Shown one piece after another: positions 23,914-38,290 of a stretch of DNA of 64,000 bases (positions within the stretch are counted from its first letter, which is position 1; the number at the start of each line of letters is the position of its first letter). A program made the translations under genes and the position numbers. The notes beneath the pieces were generated by a model that was given only the letters and a program-made list of their open reading frames with translations, was not told the origin of the DNA and made no database searches. Location of the stretch: contig OZ059899.1 of NCBI GenBank assembly GCA_964057225.1, positions 19,414,501 through 19,478,500 on the forward strand. Reading direction: 5' to 3'. The stretch comes from Auanema rhodensis (Eukaryota > Nematoda > Chromadorea > Rhabditida > Rhabditidae).

Positions 23914-26717
23914 TCACCCTGAAGAATTAATTTCTTCGTTGAATAACATTGTCCATCGTCTTCGCCTTGAAAAAAGGAATCTAAAAACATCTATTTTTTG
24001 TGAAATTATCTTGAAATTTTTCGGAAAAATTTTTGTCAAAATGTTTTTGGAAGCTATGTTGAGTGTACATGGAAACTCAACATACACTAATGCATCATTT
24101 TTCAAACGATCATAACTAATTTTTGTATCGAGCGTTTCTCAATGTAGTATAGTGCATTCGATGCGGATTTTTAAGCTGCGTCGATCTGTGTTATCAGATT
24201 TGCGCTAGCTTAAAAATGCACCGAGATATCAACTGATATAAGTTCACACTTATATCCTCGATTTTCACCCTGAAGAATTAATTTTTTCGTTGAATAACAT
24301 TGTCCATCGTCTTCGCCTTGAAAAAAGGAATCTAAAAACATCTACTTTTTGTGAAATTATCTTGAAATTTTTCGGAAAAATTTTTGTCAAAATGTTTTTG
24401 GAAGCTATGTTGAGTGTACATGGAAACTCAACATACACTAATGCATCATTTTTCAAACGATCATAACTAATTTTTGTATCGAGCGTTTCTCAATGTAGTA
24501 TAGTGCATTCGATGCGGATTTTTAAGCTGCGTCGATCTATGTTATCAGATTTGCGCTATCTTAAAAATGCACCGAGATATCAACTGATATAAGTTCACAC
24601 TTATATCCTCGATTTTCAACCTGAAGAATTAATTTCTTCGTTGAATAACAATGTCCATCGTCTTTGCCTTAAAAAAAAAATCTAAAAACATCTACTTTTT
24701 GTGAAATTATTTTGAAATTTTTAGGGAAAATTTTTGTCAAAAAGTTTTTGGAAGCAATGTTGAGTGTACATGGAAACTCAACATACACTAATGCATCATT
24801 TTTCAAACGATCATAACTAATTTTTGTATTGAGCGTTTCTCAATGTAGTATAGTGCATTCGATGCGGATTTTTAAGCTGCGTCGATCTATGTTATCAGAT
24901 TTGCGCTATCTTAAAAATGCACCGAGATATCAACTGATATAAGTTCACACTTATATCCTCGATTTTCAACCTGAAGAATTAATTTCTTCGTTGAATAACA
25001 TTGTCCATCGTCTTCGCCTTGAAAAAAGGAATCTAAAAACATCTATTTTTTGTGAAATTATCTTGAAATTTTTCGGAAAAATTTTTGTCAAAATGTTTTT
25101 GGAAGCTATGTTGAGTGTACATGGAAACTCAACATACACTAATGCATCATTTTTCAAACGATCATAACTAATTTTTGTATCGAGCGTTTCTCAATGTAGT
25201 ATAGTGCATTCGATGCGGATTTTTAAGCTGCGTCGATCTGTGTTATCAGATTTGCGCTAGCTTAAAAATGCACCGAGATATCAACTGATATAAGTTCACA
25301 CTTATATCCTCGATTTTCACCCTGAAGAATTAATTTTTTCGTTGAATAACATTGTCCATCGTCTTCGCCTTGAAAAAAGGAATCTAAAAACATCTACTTT
25401 TTGTGAAATTATCTTGAAATTTTTCGGAAAAATTTTTGTCAAAATGTTTTTGGAAGCTATGTTGAGTGTACATGGAAACTCAACATACACTAATGCATCA
25501 TTTTTCAAACGATCATAACTAATTTTTGTATCGAGCGTTTCTCAATGTAGTATAGTGCATTCGATGCGGATTTTTAAGCTGCGTCGATCTATGTTATCAG
25601 ATTTGCGCTATCTTAAAAATGCACCGAGATATCAACTGATATAAGTTCACACTTATATCCTCGATTTTCAACCTGAAGAATTAATTTCTTCGTTGAATAA
25701 CAATGTCCATCGTCTTTGCCTTAAAAAAAAAATCTAAAAACATCTACTTTTTGTGAAATTATTTTGAAATTTTTAGGGAAAATTTTTGTCAAAAAGTTTT
25801 TGGAAGCAATGTTGAGTGTACATGGAAACTCAACATACACTAATGCATCATTTTTCAAACGATCATAACTAATTTTTGTATTGAGCGTTTCTCAATGTAG
25901 TATAGTGCATTCGATGCGGATTTTTAAGCTGCGTCGATCTATGTTATCAGATTTGCGCTATCTTAAAAATGCACCGAGATATCAACTGATATAAGTTCAC
26001 ACTTATATCCTCGATTTTCAACCTGAAGAATTAATTTCTTCGTTGAATAACAATGTCCATCGTCTTCGCCTTAAAAAAAAATCTAAAAACATCTACTTTT
26101 TGTGAAATTATTTTGAAATTTTTAGGGAAAATTTTTTTCAAAAAGTTTTTGGAAGCAATGTTGAGTGTACATGGAAACTCAACATACACTAATACATCAT
26201 TTTCTAAACGATCATAACTAATTTTTGTATTGAGGGTTTCTCAATGTAATATAGTGCATTCGATGCGGATTTTTAAGCTGCGTCGATCTATGTTATCAGA
26301 TTTGCGCTATCTTAAAAATGCACCGAGATATCAACTGATATAAGTTCACACTTATATCCTCGATTTTCAACCTGAAGAATTAATTTCTTCGTTGAATAAC
26401 AATGTCCATCGTCTTTGCCTTGAAAAAAGAAATCTAAAAACATCTACTTTTTGTGAAATTATTTTGAAATTTTTCGGGAAAATTTTTGTCAAAATGTTTT
26501 TGGAAGCAATGTTGAGTGTACATGGAAACTCAACATACACTAATACATCATTTTCTAAACGATCATAACTAATTTTTGTATTGAGGGTTTCTCAATGTAA
26601 TATAGTGCATTCGATGCGGATTTTTAAGCTGCGTCGATCTATGTTATCAGATTTGCGCTATCTTAAAAATGCACCGATATATCAACTGATATAAGTTCAC
26701 ACTTATATCCTCGATTT
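23914..26717. repeat. first P and Q monomers with a 1,052-bp period
   Basis: Eight monomers in 2,804 bp. P copies at 23914, 24265, 24966 and 25317 alternate with Q copies at 24616 and 25668; the set 23914-24965 recurs at 24966. Two further copies follow: a Q variant at 26018 with GAAAATTTTTTTCAAAAAG and AATACATCATTTTC, and an R type at 26367 with TTTCGGGAAAA and AATACATCATTTTC, followed by CCGATATATC. The Q variant and R then recur at 30226 and 30575, and R alone at 41097, each time just before a T monomer. Confidence 0.75.
24055..24084. other. inverted repeat TATGTTGAG / CTCAACATA with 12-nt spacer (representative, P type)
   Basis: The arms 24055-24063 and 24076-24084 are perfectly complementary over nine bases. 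In most other monomers the left arm reads AATGTTGAG, leaving eight pairs. A second, interleaved pair AGTGTA/TACACT overlaps it. The P-type change GCAATG to GCTATG thus extends the stem by one pair. CTCAACATACAC is among the best kept words of the monomer; exceptions are GTCAACATAC near 23,374, CTCAATATAC near 45,117, 48,969 and 52,118, and CTCAAAATAC near 63,686. Confidence 0.8.
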
Positions 26718-29700
26718 TCACCCTGAAGAATTAATTTTTTCGTTGAATATTATTGTCCATCGTCTTCGCCTTGAAAAACGAAATCTAAAAACATCTACTT
26801 TTTGTGAAATTATTTTGAAATTTTCAGGGAAAATTTTTGTCAATATGTTTTTGGAAGCAATGTTGAGTGTACATGGAAACTCAACATACACTAATGCATC
26901 TTTTTTCAAACGATCATAACTAATTTTTGTATTGAGCGTTTCTCAATGTAGTATAGTGCATTCGATGCGGATTTTTAAGCTGCGTCGATCTGTGTTATCA
27001 GATTTGCGCTATCTTTAAAATGCACCGAGATATCAACTGTTATAAGTTCACACTTATATCCTCGATTTTCACCCTGAAGAATTAATTTTTTTGTTGAATA
27101 ACATTGTCCATCGTCTTCGCCTTTAAAAAAGAAATCTAAAAACATCTACTTTTTGTGAAATTATCTTGAAATTTTTAGGGAAAATTTTTGTCAAAATGTT
27201 TTTGGAAGCAATGTTGAGTATACATGGAAACTCAACATACACTAATGCATCATTTTTCAAACGATCATAACTAATTTTTGTATTAAGCGTTTTTTAATGT
27301 AGTATAGTGCATTCGATGCGGATTTTTAAGCTGCGTCGATCTGTGTTATCAGATTTGCGCTATCTTTAAAATGCACCGAGATATCAACTGTTATAAGTTC
27401 ACACTTATATCCTCGATTTTCACCCTGAAGAATTAATTTTTTTGTTGAATAACATTGTCCATCGTCTTCGCCTTTAAAAAAGAAATCTAAAAACATCTAC
27501 TTTTTGTGAAATTATTTTGAAATTTTTAGGGAAAAATTTTGTCAAAATGTTTTTGGAAGCAATGTTGAGTGTACATGGAAACTCAACATACACTAATGCA
27601 TCATTTTTCAAACGATCATAACTAATTTTTGTATTAAGCGTTTCTCACTGTTGTATAGTGCATTCGATGCGGATTTTTAAGCTGCGTCGATCTATGTTAT
27701 CAGATTTGCGCTAGCTTAAAAATGCACCGAGATATCAACTGATATAAGTTCACACTTATATCCTCGATTTTCACCCTGAAGAATTAATTTCTTCGTTGAA
27801 TAACATTGTCCATCGTCTTCGCCTTGAAAAAAAGAATCTAAAAACATCTAATTTTTGTGAAATTATCTTGAAATTTTTAGGGAAAATTTTTGTCAAAATG
27901 TTTTTGGAAGCAATGTTGAGTATACATGGAAACTCAACATACACTAATGCATCATTTTTCAAACGATCATAACTAATTTTTGTATTAAGCGTTTTTTAAT
28001 GTAGTATAGTGCATTCGATGCGGATTTTTAAGCTGCGTCGATCTGTGTTATCAGATTTGCGCTAGCTTAAAAATGCACCGAGATATCAACTGATATAAGT
28101 TCACACTTATATCCTCGATTTTCACCCTGAAGAATTAATTTCTTCGTTGAATAACATTGTCCATCGTCTTCGCCTTGAAAAAAGGAATCTAAAAACATCT
28201 ATTTTTTGTGAAATTATCTTGAAATTTTTCGGAAAAATTTTTGTCAAAATGTTTTTGGAAGCTATGTTGAGTGTACATGGAAACTCAACATACACTAATG
28301 CATCATTTTTCAAACGATCATAACTAATTTTTGTATCGAGCGTTTCTCAATGTAGTATAGTGCATTCGATGCGGATTTTTAAGCTGCGTCGATCTATGTT
28401 ATCAGATTTGCGCTATCTTAAAAATGCACCGAGATATCAACTGATATAAGTTCACACTTATATCCTCGATTTTCAACCTGAAGAATTAATTTCTTCGTTG
28501 AATAACAATGTCCATCGTCTTTGCCTTAAAAAAAAAATCTAAAAACATCTACTTTTTGTGAAATTATTTTGAAATTTTTAGGGAAAATTTTTGTCAAAAA
28601 GTTTTTGGAAGCAATGTTGAGTGTACATGGAAACTCAACATACACTAATGCATCATTTTTCAAACGATCATAACTAATTTTTGTATTGAGCGTTTCTCAA
28701 TGTAGTATAGTGCATTCGATGCGGATTTTTAAGCTGCGTCGATCTATGTTATCAGATTTGCGCTATCTTAAAAATGCACCGAGATATCAACTGATATAAG
28801 TTCACACTTATATCCTCGATTTTCACCCTGAAGAATTAATTTCTTCGTTGAATAACATTGTCCATCGTCTTCGCCTTGAAAAAAGGAATCTAAAAACATC
28901 TATTTTTTGTGAAATTATCTTGAAATTTTTCGGAAAAATTTTTGTCAAAATGTTTTTGGAAGCTATGTTGAGTGTACATGGAAACTCAACATACACTAAT
29001 GCATCATTTTTCAAACGATCATAACTAATTTTTGTATCGAGCGTTTCTCAATGTAGTATAGTGCATTCGATGCGGATTTTTAAGCTGCGTCGATCTATGT
29101 TATCAGATTTGCGCTATCTTAAAAATGCACCGAGATATCAACTGATATAAGTTCACACTTATATCCTCGATTTTCAACCTGAAGAATTAATTTCTTCGTT
29201 GAATAACAATGTCCATCGTCTTTGCCTTAAAAAAAAAATCTAAAAACATCTACTTTTTGTGAAATTATTTTGAAATTTTTAGGGAAAATTTTTGTCAAAA
29301 AGTTTTTGGAAGCAATGTTGAGTGTACATGGAAACTCAACATACACTAATGCATCATTTTTCAAACGATCATAACTAATTTTTGTATTGAGCGTTTCTCA
29401 ATGTAGTATAGTGCATTCGATGCGGATTTTTAAGCTGCGTCGATCTATGTTATCAGATTTGCGCTATCTTAAAAATGCACCGAGATATCAACTGATATAA
29501 GTTCACACTTATATCCTCGATTTTCAACCTGAAGAATTAATTTCTTCGTTGAATAACATTGTCCATCGTCTTCGCCTTAAAAAAAGGAATCTAAAAACAT
29601 CTATTTTTTGTGAAATTATCTTGAAATTTTTCGGAAAAATTTTTGTCAAAATGTTTTTGGAAGCTATGTTGAGTGTACATGGAAACTCAACATACACTAA

Positions 29701-30925
29701 TGCATCATTTTTCAAACGATCATAACTAATTTTTGAATCGAGCGTTTCTCAATGTAGTATAGTGCATTCGATGCGGATTTTTAAGCTGCGTCGATCTATG
29801 TTATCAGATTTGCGCTATCTTAAAAATGCACCGAGATATCAACTGATATAAGTTCACACTTATATCCTCGATTTTCACCCTGAAGAATTAATTTCTTCGT
29901 TGAATAACATTGTCCATCGTCTTCGCCTTGAAAAAAGGAATCTAAAAACATCTATTTTTTGTGAAATTATCTTGAAATTTTTCGGAAAAATTTTTGTCAA
30001 AATGTTTTTGGAAGCTATGTTGAGTGTACATGGAAACTCAACATACACTAATGCATCATTTTTCAAACGATCATAACTAATTTTTGTATCGAGCGTTTCT
30101 CAATGTAGTATAGTGCATTCGATGCGGATTTTTAAGCTGCGTCGATCTATGTTATCAGATTTGCGCTATCTTAAAAATGCACCGAGATATCAACTGATAT
30201 AAGTTCACACTTATATCCTCGATTTTCAACCTGAAGAATTAATTTCTTCGTTGAATAACAATGTCCATCGTCTTCGCCTTAAAAAAAAATCTAAAAACAT
30301 CTACTTTTTGTGAAATTATTTTGAAATTTTTAGGGAAAATTTTTTTCAAAAAGTTTTTGGAAGCAATGTTGAGTGTACATGGAAACTCAACATACACTAA
30401 TACATCATTTTCTAAACGATCATAACTAATTTTTGTATTGAGGGTTTCTCAATGTAATATAGTGCATTCGATGCGGATTTTTAAGCTGCGTCGATCTATG
30501 TTATCAGATTTGCGCTATCTTAAAAATGCACCGAGATATCAACTGATATAAGTTCACACTTATATCCTCGATTTTCAACCTGAAGAATTAATTTCTTCGT
30601 TGAATAACAATGTCCATCGTCTTTGCCTTGAAAAAAGAAATCTAAAAACATCTACTTTTTGTGAAATTATTTTGAAATTTTTCGGGAAAATTTTTGTCAA
30701 AATGTTTTTGGAAGCAATGTTGAGTGTACATGGAAACTCAACATACACTAATACATCATTTTCTAAACGATCATAACTAATTTTTGTATTGAGGGTTTCT
30801 CAATGTAATATAGTGCATTCGATGCGGATTTTTAAGCTGCGTCGATCTATGTTATCAGATTTGCGCTATCTTAAAAATGCACCGATATATCAACTGATAT
30901 AAGTTCACACTTATATCCTCGATTT
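26718..30925. repeat. compound higher-order cassette 1 (12 monomers, 4,208 bp)
   Basis: It begins with a T monomer (GAATATTATTG, CAATATG, GCATCTTTTTTC), then Y at 27069, Y' at 27420 with GGGAAAAATTTTG and the private TCTCACTGTTGTATAG (27643), then a mosaic B-like monomer at 27771. P and Q copies follow at 28122, 28473, 28823, 29174, 29524 and 29875, closed by a Q variant and R before the next T at 30926. The mosaic at 27771 has a CTAGCTT/GATATAAG head joined to a B-type tail, unlike the plain B copies at the same place in cassettes 2-4. Boundaries are set at TCACCCTGAAG and are arbitrary in phase. Confidence 0.8.
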
Positions 30926-33900
30926 TCACCCTGAAGAATTAATTTTTTCGTTGAATATTATTGTCCATCGTCTTCGCCTTGAAAAAAGAAATCTAAAAAC
31001 ATCTACTTTTTGTGAAATTATTTTGAAATTTTCAGGGAAAATTTTTGTCAATATGTTTTTGGAAGCAATGTTGAGTGTACATGGAAACTCAACATACACT
31101 AATGCATCTTTTTTCAAACGATCATAACTAATTTTTGTATTGAGCGTTTCTCAATGTAGTATAGTGCATTCGATGCGGATTTTTAAGCTGCGTCGATCTG
31201 TGTTATCAGATTTGCGCTATCTTTAAAATGCACCGAGATATCAACTGTTATAAGTTCACACTTATATCCTCGATTTTCACCCTGAAGAATTAATTTTTTT
31301 GTTGAATAACATTGTCCATCGTCTTCGCCTTTAAAAAAGAAATCTAAAAACATCTACTTTTTGTGAAATTATCTTGAAATTTTTAGGGAAAATTTTTGTC
31401 AAAATGTTTTTGGAAGCAATGTTGAGTATACATGGAAACTCAACATACACTAATGCATCATTTTTCAAACGATCATAACTAATTTTTGTATTAAGCGTTT
31501 TTTAATGTAGTATAGTGCATTCGATGCGGATTTTTAAGCTGCGTCGATCTGTGTTATCAGATTTGCGCTATCTTTAAAATGCACCGAGATATCAACTGTT
31601 ATAAGTTCACACTTATATCCTCGATTTTCACCCTGAAGAATTAATTTTTTTGTTGAATAACATTGTCCATCGTCTTCGCCTTTAAAAAAGAAATCTAAAA
31701 ACATCTACTTTTTGTGAAATTATTTTGAAATTTTTAGGGAAAAATTTTGTCAAAATGTTTTTGGAAGCAATGTTGAGTGTACATGGAAACTCAACATACA
31801 CTAATGCATCATTTTTCAAACGATCATAACTAATTTTTGTATTAAGCGTTTCTCACTGTTGTATAGTGCATTCGATGCGGATTTTTAAGCTGCGTCGATC
31901 TGTGTTATCAGATTTGCGCTATCTTTAAAATGCACCGAGATATCAACTGATATATGTTCACACTTATATCCTCGATTTTCAACCTGAAGAATAAATTTCT
32001 TCGTTGAATAACAATGTCCATCGTCTTCGCCTTGAAAAAAAGAATCTAAAAACATCTAATTTTTGTGAAATTATCTTGAAATTTTTAGGGAAAATTTTTG
32101 TCAAAATGTTTTTGGAAGCAATGTTGAGTATACATGGAAACTCAACATACACTAATGCATCATTTTTCAAACGATCATAACTAATTTTTGTATTAAGCGT
32201 TTTTTAATGTAGTATAGTGCATTCGATGCGGATTTTTAAGCTGCGTCGATCTGTGTTATCAGATTTGCGCTAGCTTAAAAATGCACCGAGATATCAACTG
32301 ATATAAGTTCACACTTATATCCTCGATTTTCACCCTGAAGAATTAATTTCTTCGTTGAATAACATTGTCCATCGTCTTCGCCTTAAAAAAAGGAATCTAA
32401 AAACATCTATTTTTTGTGAAATTATCTTGAAATTTTTCGGAAAAATTTTTGTCAAAATGTTTTTGGAAGCTATGTTGAGTGTACATGGAAACTCAACATA
32501 CACTAATGCATCATTTTTCAAACGATCATAACTAATTTTTGTATCGAGCGTTTCTCAATGTAGTATAGTGCATTCGATGCGGATTTTTAAGCTGCGTCGA
32601 TCTATGTTATCAGATTTGCGCTATCTTAAAAATGCACCGAGATATCAACTGATATAAGTTCACACTTATATCCTCGATTTTCAACCTGAAGAATTAATTT
32701 CTTCGTTGAATAACAATGTCCATCGTCTTTGCCTTAAAAAAAAAATCTAAAAACATCTACTTTTTGTGAAATTATTTTGAAATTTTTAGGGAAAATTTTT
32801 GTCAAAAAGTTTTTGGAAGCAATGTTGAGTGTACATGGAAACTCAACATACACTAATGCATCATTTTTCAAACGATCATAACTAATTTTTGTATTGAGCG
32901 TTTCTCAATGTAGTATAGTGCATTCGATGCGGATTTTTAAGCTGCGTCGATCTATGTTATCAGATTTGCGCTATCTTAAAAATGCACCGAGATATCAACT
33001 GATATAAGTTCACACTTATATCCTCGATTTTCACCCTGAAGAATTAATTTCTTCGTTGAATAACATTGTCCATCGTCTTCGCCTTGAAAAAAGGAATCTA
33101 AAAACATCTATTTTTTGTGAAATTATCTTGAAATTTTTCGGAAAAATTTTTGTCAAAATGTTTTTGGAAGCTATGTTGAGTGTACATGGAAACTCAACAT
33201 ACACTAATGCATCATTTTTCAAACGATCATAACTAATTTTTGTATCGAGCGTTTCTCAATGTAGTATAGTGCATTCGATGCGGATTTTTAAGCTGCGTCG
33301 ATCTATGTTATCAGATTTGCGCTATCTTAAAAATGCACCGAGATATCAACTGATATAAGTTCACACTTATATCCTCGATTTTCAACCTGAAGAATTAATT
33401 TCTTCGTTGAATAACAATGTCCATCGTCTTTGCCTTAAAAAAAAAATCTAAAAACATCTACTTTTTGTGAAATTATTTTGAAATTTTTAGGGAAAATTTT
33501 TGTCAAAAAGTTTTTGGAAGCAATGTTGAGTGTACATGGAAACTCAACATACACTAATGCATCATTTTTCAAACGATCATAACTAATTTTTGTATTGAGC
33601 GTTTCTCAATGTAGTATAGTGCATTCGATGCGGATTTTTAAGCTGCGTCGATCTATGTTATCAGATTTGCGCTATCTTAAAAATGCACCGAGATATCAAC
33701 TGATATAAGTTCACACTTATATCCTCGATTTTCAACCTGAAGAATTAATTTCTTCGTTGAATAACATTGTCCATCGTCTTCGCCTTAAAAAAAGGAATCT
33801 AAAAACATCTATTTTTTGTGAAATTATCTTGAAATTTTTCGGAAAAATTTTTGTCAAAATGTTTTTGGAAGCTATGTTGAGTGTACATGGAAACTCAACA

Positions 33901-36185
33901 TACACTAATGCATCATTTTTCAAACGATCATAACTAATTTTTGTATCGAGCGTTTCTCAATGTAGTATAGTGCATTCGATGCGGATTTTTAAGCTGCGTC
34001 GATCTATGTTATCAGATTTGCGCTATCTTAAAAATGCACCGAGGTATCAACTGATATAAGTTCACACTTATATCCTCGATTTTCAACCTGAAGAATTAAT
34101 TTCTTCGTTGAATAACAATGTCCATCGTCTTTGCCTTAAAAAAAAAATCTAAAAACATCTACTTTTTGTGAAATTATTTTGAAATTTTTAGGGAAAATTT
34201 TTGTCAAAAAGTTTTTGGAAGCAATGTTGAGTGTACATGGAAACTCAACATACACTAATGCATCATTTTTCAAACGATCATAACTAATTTTTGTATTGAG
34301 CGTTTCTCAATGTAGTATAGTGCATTCGATGCGGATTTTTAAGCTGCGTCGATCTATGTTATCAGATTTGCGCTATCTTAAAAATGCACCGAGATATCAA
34401 CTGATATAAGTTCACACTTATATCCTCGATTTTCACCCTGAAGAATTAATTTCTTCGTTGAATAACATTGTCCATCGTCTTCGCCTTGAAAAAAGGAATC
34501 TAAAAACATCTATTTTTTGTGAAATTATCTTGAAATTTTTCGGAAAAATTTTTGTCAAAATGTTTTTGGAAGCTATGTTGAGTGTACATGGAAACTCAAC
34601 ATACACTAATGCATCATTTTTCAAACGATCATAACTAATTTTTGTATCGAGCGTTTCTCAATGTAGTATAGTGCATTCGATGCGGATTTTTAAGCTGCGT
34701 CGATCTATGTTATCAGATTTGCGCTATCTTAAAAATGCACCGAGATATCAACTGATATAAGTTCACACTTATATCCTCGATTTTCAACCTGAAGAATTAA
34801 TTTCTTCGTTGAATAACAATGTCCATCGTCTTTGCCTTAAAAAAAAAATCTAAAAACATCTACTTTTTGTGAAATTATTTTGAAATTTTTAGGGAAAATT
34901 TTTGTCAAAAAGTTTTTGGAAGCAATGTTGAGTGTACATGGAAACTCAACATACACTAATGCATCATTTTTCAAACGATCATAACTAATTTTTGTATTGA
35001 GCGTTTCTCAATGTAGTATAGTGCATTCGATGCGGATTTTTAAGCTGCGTCGATCTATGTTATCAGATTTGCGCTATCTTAAAAATGCACCGAGATATCA
35101 ACTGATATAAGTTCACACTTATATCCTCGATTTTCAACCTGAAGAATTAATTTCTTCGTTGAATAACATTGTCCATCGTCTTCGCCTTAAAAAAAGGAAT
35201 CTAAAAACATCTATTTTTTGTGAAATTATCTTGAAATTTTTCGGAAAAATTTTTGTCAAAATGTTTTTGGAAGCTATGTTGAGTGTACATGGAAACTCAA
35301 CATACACTAATGCATCATTTTTCAAACGATCATAACTAATTTTTGAATCGAGCGTTTCTCAATGTAGTATAGTGCATTCGATGCGGATTTTTAAGCTGCG
35401 TCGATCTGTGTTATCAGATTTGCGCTAGCTTAAAAATGCACCGAGATATCAACTGATATAAGTTCACACTTATATCCTCGATTTTCACCCTGAAGAATTA
35501 ATTTCTTCGTTGAATAACAATGTCCATCGTCTTTGCCTTAAAAAAAAAATCTAAAAACATCTACTTTTTGTGAAATTATTTTGAAATTTTTAGGGAAAAT
35601 TTTTGTCAAAAAGTTTTTGGAAGCAATGTTGAGTGTACATGGAAACTCAACATACACTAATGCATCATTTTTCAAACGATCATAACTAATTTTTGTATTG
35701 AGCGTTTCTCAATGTAGTATAGTGCATTCGATGCGGATTTTTAAGCTGCGTCGATCTATGTTATCAGATTTGCGCTATCTTAAAAATGCACCGAGATATC
35801 AACTGATATAAGTTCACACTTATATCCTCGATTTTCAACCTGAAGAATTAATTTCTTCGTTGAATAACAATGTCCATCGTCTTCGCCTTAAAAAAAAAAT
35901 CTAAAAACATCTACTTTTTGTGAAATTATTTTGAAATTTTTAGGGAAAATTTTTGTCAAAAAGTTTTTGGAAGCAATGTTGAGTGTACATGGAAACTCAA
36001 CATACACTAATGCATCATTTTTCAAACGATATATAACTAATTTTTGTATTGAGCGTTTCTCAATGTAGTATAGTGCATTCCATGCGGATTTTTAAGCTGC
36101 GTCGATCTATGTTATCAGATTTGCGCTATCTTAAAAATGCACCGAGATATCAACTGATATAAGTTCACACTTATATCCTCGATTT
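30926..36185. repeat. compound higher-order cassette 2 (15 monomers, 5,260 bp)
   Basis: Same head as cassette 1: T 30926, Y 31277, Y' 31628 with TCTCACTGTTGTATAG, B 31979 with GAATAAATTTC. Then comes a long P-Q ladder (P at 32330, 33031, 33732, 34433 and 35134 at 701-bp steps with Q between). It ends with a CTAGCTT-headed Q at 35485 and a Q at 35835 followed by CGATATATAACTA (36028) and GTGCATTCCATGCGG. The extra length over cassette 1 comes from additional P-Q dimers. Confidence 0.8.
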
Positions 36186-38290
36186 TCAACCTGAAGAATT
36201 AATTTTTTCGTTGAATATTATTGTCCATCGTCTTCGCCTTGAAAAAAGAAATCTAAAAACATCTACTTTTTGTGAAATTATTTTGAAATTTTCAGGGAAA
36301 ATTTTTGTCAATATGTTTTTGGAAGCAATGTTGAGTGTACATGGAAACTCAACATACACTAATGCATCTTTTTTCAAACGATCATAACTAATTTTTGTAT
36401 TGAGCGTTTCTCAATGTAGTATAGTGCATTCGATGCGGATTTTTAAGCTGCGTCGATCTGTGTTATCAGATTTGCGCTATCTTTAAAATGCACCGAGATA
36501 TCAACTGTTATAAGTTCACACTTATATCCTCGATTTTCACCCTGAAGAATTAATTTTTTTGTTGAATAACATTGTCCATCGTCTTCGCCTTTAAAAAAGA
36601 AATCTAAAAACATCTACTTTTTGTGAAATTATCTTGAAATTTTTAGGGAAAATTTTTGTCAAAATGTTTTTGGAAGCAATGTTGAGTATACATGGAAACT
36701 CAACATACACTAATGCATCATTTTTCAAACGATCATAACTAATTTTTGTATTAAGCGTTTTTTAATGTAGTATAGTGCATTCGATGCGGATTTTTAAGCT
36801 GCGTCGATCTGTGTTATCAGATTTGCGCTATCTTTAAAATGCACCGAGATATCAACTGTTATAAGTTCACACTTATATCCTCGATTTTCACCCTGAAGAA
36901 TTAATTTTTTTGTTGAATAACATTGTCCATCGTCTTCGCCTTTAAAAAAGAAATCTAAAAACATCTACTTTTTGTGAAATTATTTTGAAATTTTTAGGGA
37001 AAAATTTTGTCAAAATGTTTTTGGAAGCAATGTTGAGTGTACATGGAAACTCAACATACACTAATGCATCATTTTTCAAACGATCATAACTAATTTTTGT
37101 ATTAAGCGTTTCTCACTGTTGTATAGTGCATTCGATGCGGATTTTTAAGCTGCGTCGATCTGTGTTATCAGATTTGCGCTATCTTTAAAATGCACCGAGA
37201 TATCAACTGATATATGTTCACACTTATATCCTCGATTTTCAACCTGAAGAATAAATTTCTTCGTTGAATAACAATGTCCATCGTCTTCGCCTTGAAAAAA
37301 AGAATCTAAAAACATCTAATTTTTGTGAAATTATCTTGAAATTTTTAGGGAAAATTTTTGTCAAAATGTTTTTGGAAGCAATGTTGAGTATACATGGAAA
37401 CTCAACATACACTAATGCATCATTTTTCAAACGATCATAACTAATTTTTGTATTAAGCGTTTTTTAATGTAGTATAGTGCATTCGATGCGGATTTTTAAG
37501 CTGCGTCGATCTGTGTTATCAGATTTGCGCTAGCTTAAAAATGCACCGAGATATCAACTGATATAAGTTCACACTTATATCCTCGATTTTCACCCTGAAG
37601 AATTAATTTCTTCGTTGAATAACATTGTCCATCGTCTTCGCCTTGAAAAAAGGAATCTAAAAACATCTATTTTTTGTGAAATTATCTTGAAATTTTTCGG
37701 AAAAATTTTTGTCAAAATGTTTTTGGAAGCTATGTTGAGTGTACATGGAAACTCAACATACACTAATGCATCATTTTTCAAACGATCATAACTAATTTTT
37801 GTATCGAGCGTTTCTCAATGTAGTATAGTGCATTCGATGCGGATTTTTAAGCTGCGTCGATCTATGTTATCAGATTTGCGCTATCTTAAAAATGCACCGA
37901 GATATCAACTGATATAAGTTCACACTTATATCCTCGATTTTCAACCTGAAGAATTAATTTCTTCGTTGAATAACAATGTCCATCGTCTTCGCCTTAAAAA
38001 AAAAATCTAAAAACATCTACTTTTTGTGAAATTATTTTGAAATTTTTAGGGAAAATTTTTGTCAAAAAGTTTTTGGAAGCAATGTTGAGTGTACATGGAA
38101 ACTCAACATACACTAATGCATCATTTTTCAAACGATCATAACTAATTTTTGTATTGAGCGTTTCTCAATGTAGTATAGTGCATTCGATGCGGATTTTTAA
38201 GCTGCGTCGATCTATGTTATCAGATTTGCGCTATCTTAAAAATGCACCGAGATATCAACTGATATAAGTTCACACTTATATCCTCGATTT
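36186..38290. repeat. compound higher-order cassette 3 (6 monomers, 2,105 bp)
   Basis: The shortest unit: T 36186 (here with CAACCTGAAG), Y 36537, Y' 36888 with TCTCACTGTTGTATAG (37111), B 37239 with GAATAAATTTC, then a single P (37590) and Q (37941). It reads as the cassette head with one P-Q dimer left, so dimer number varies from one to several between neighbouring cassettes. Confidence 0.8.
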
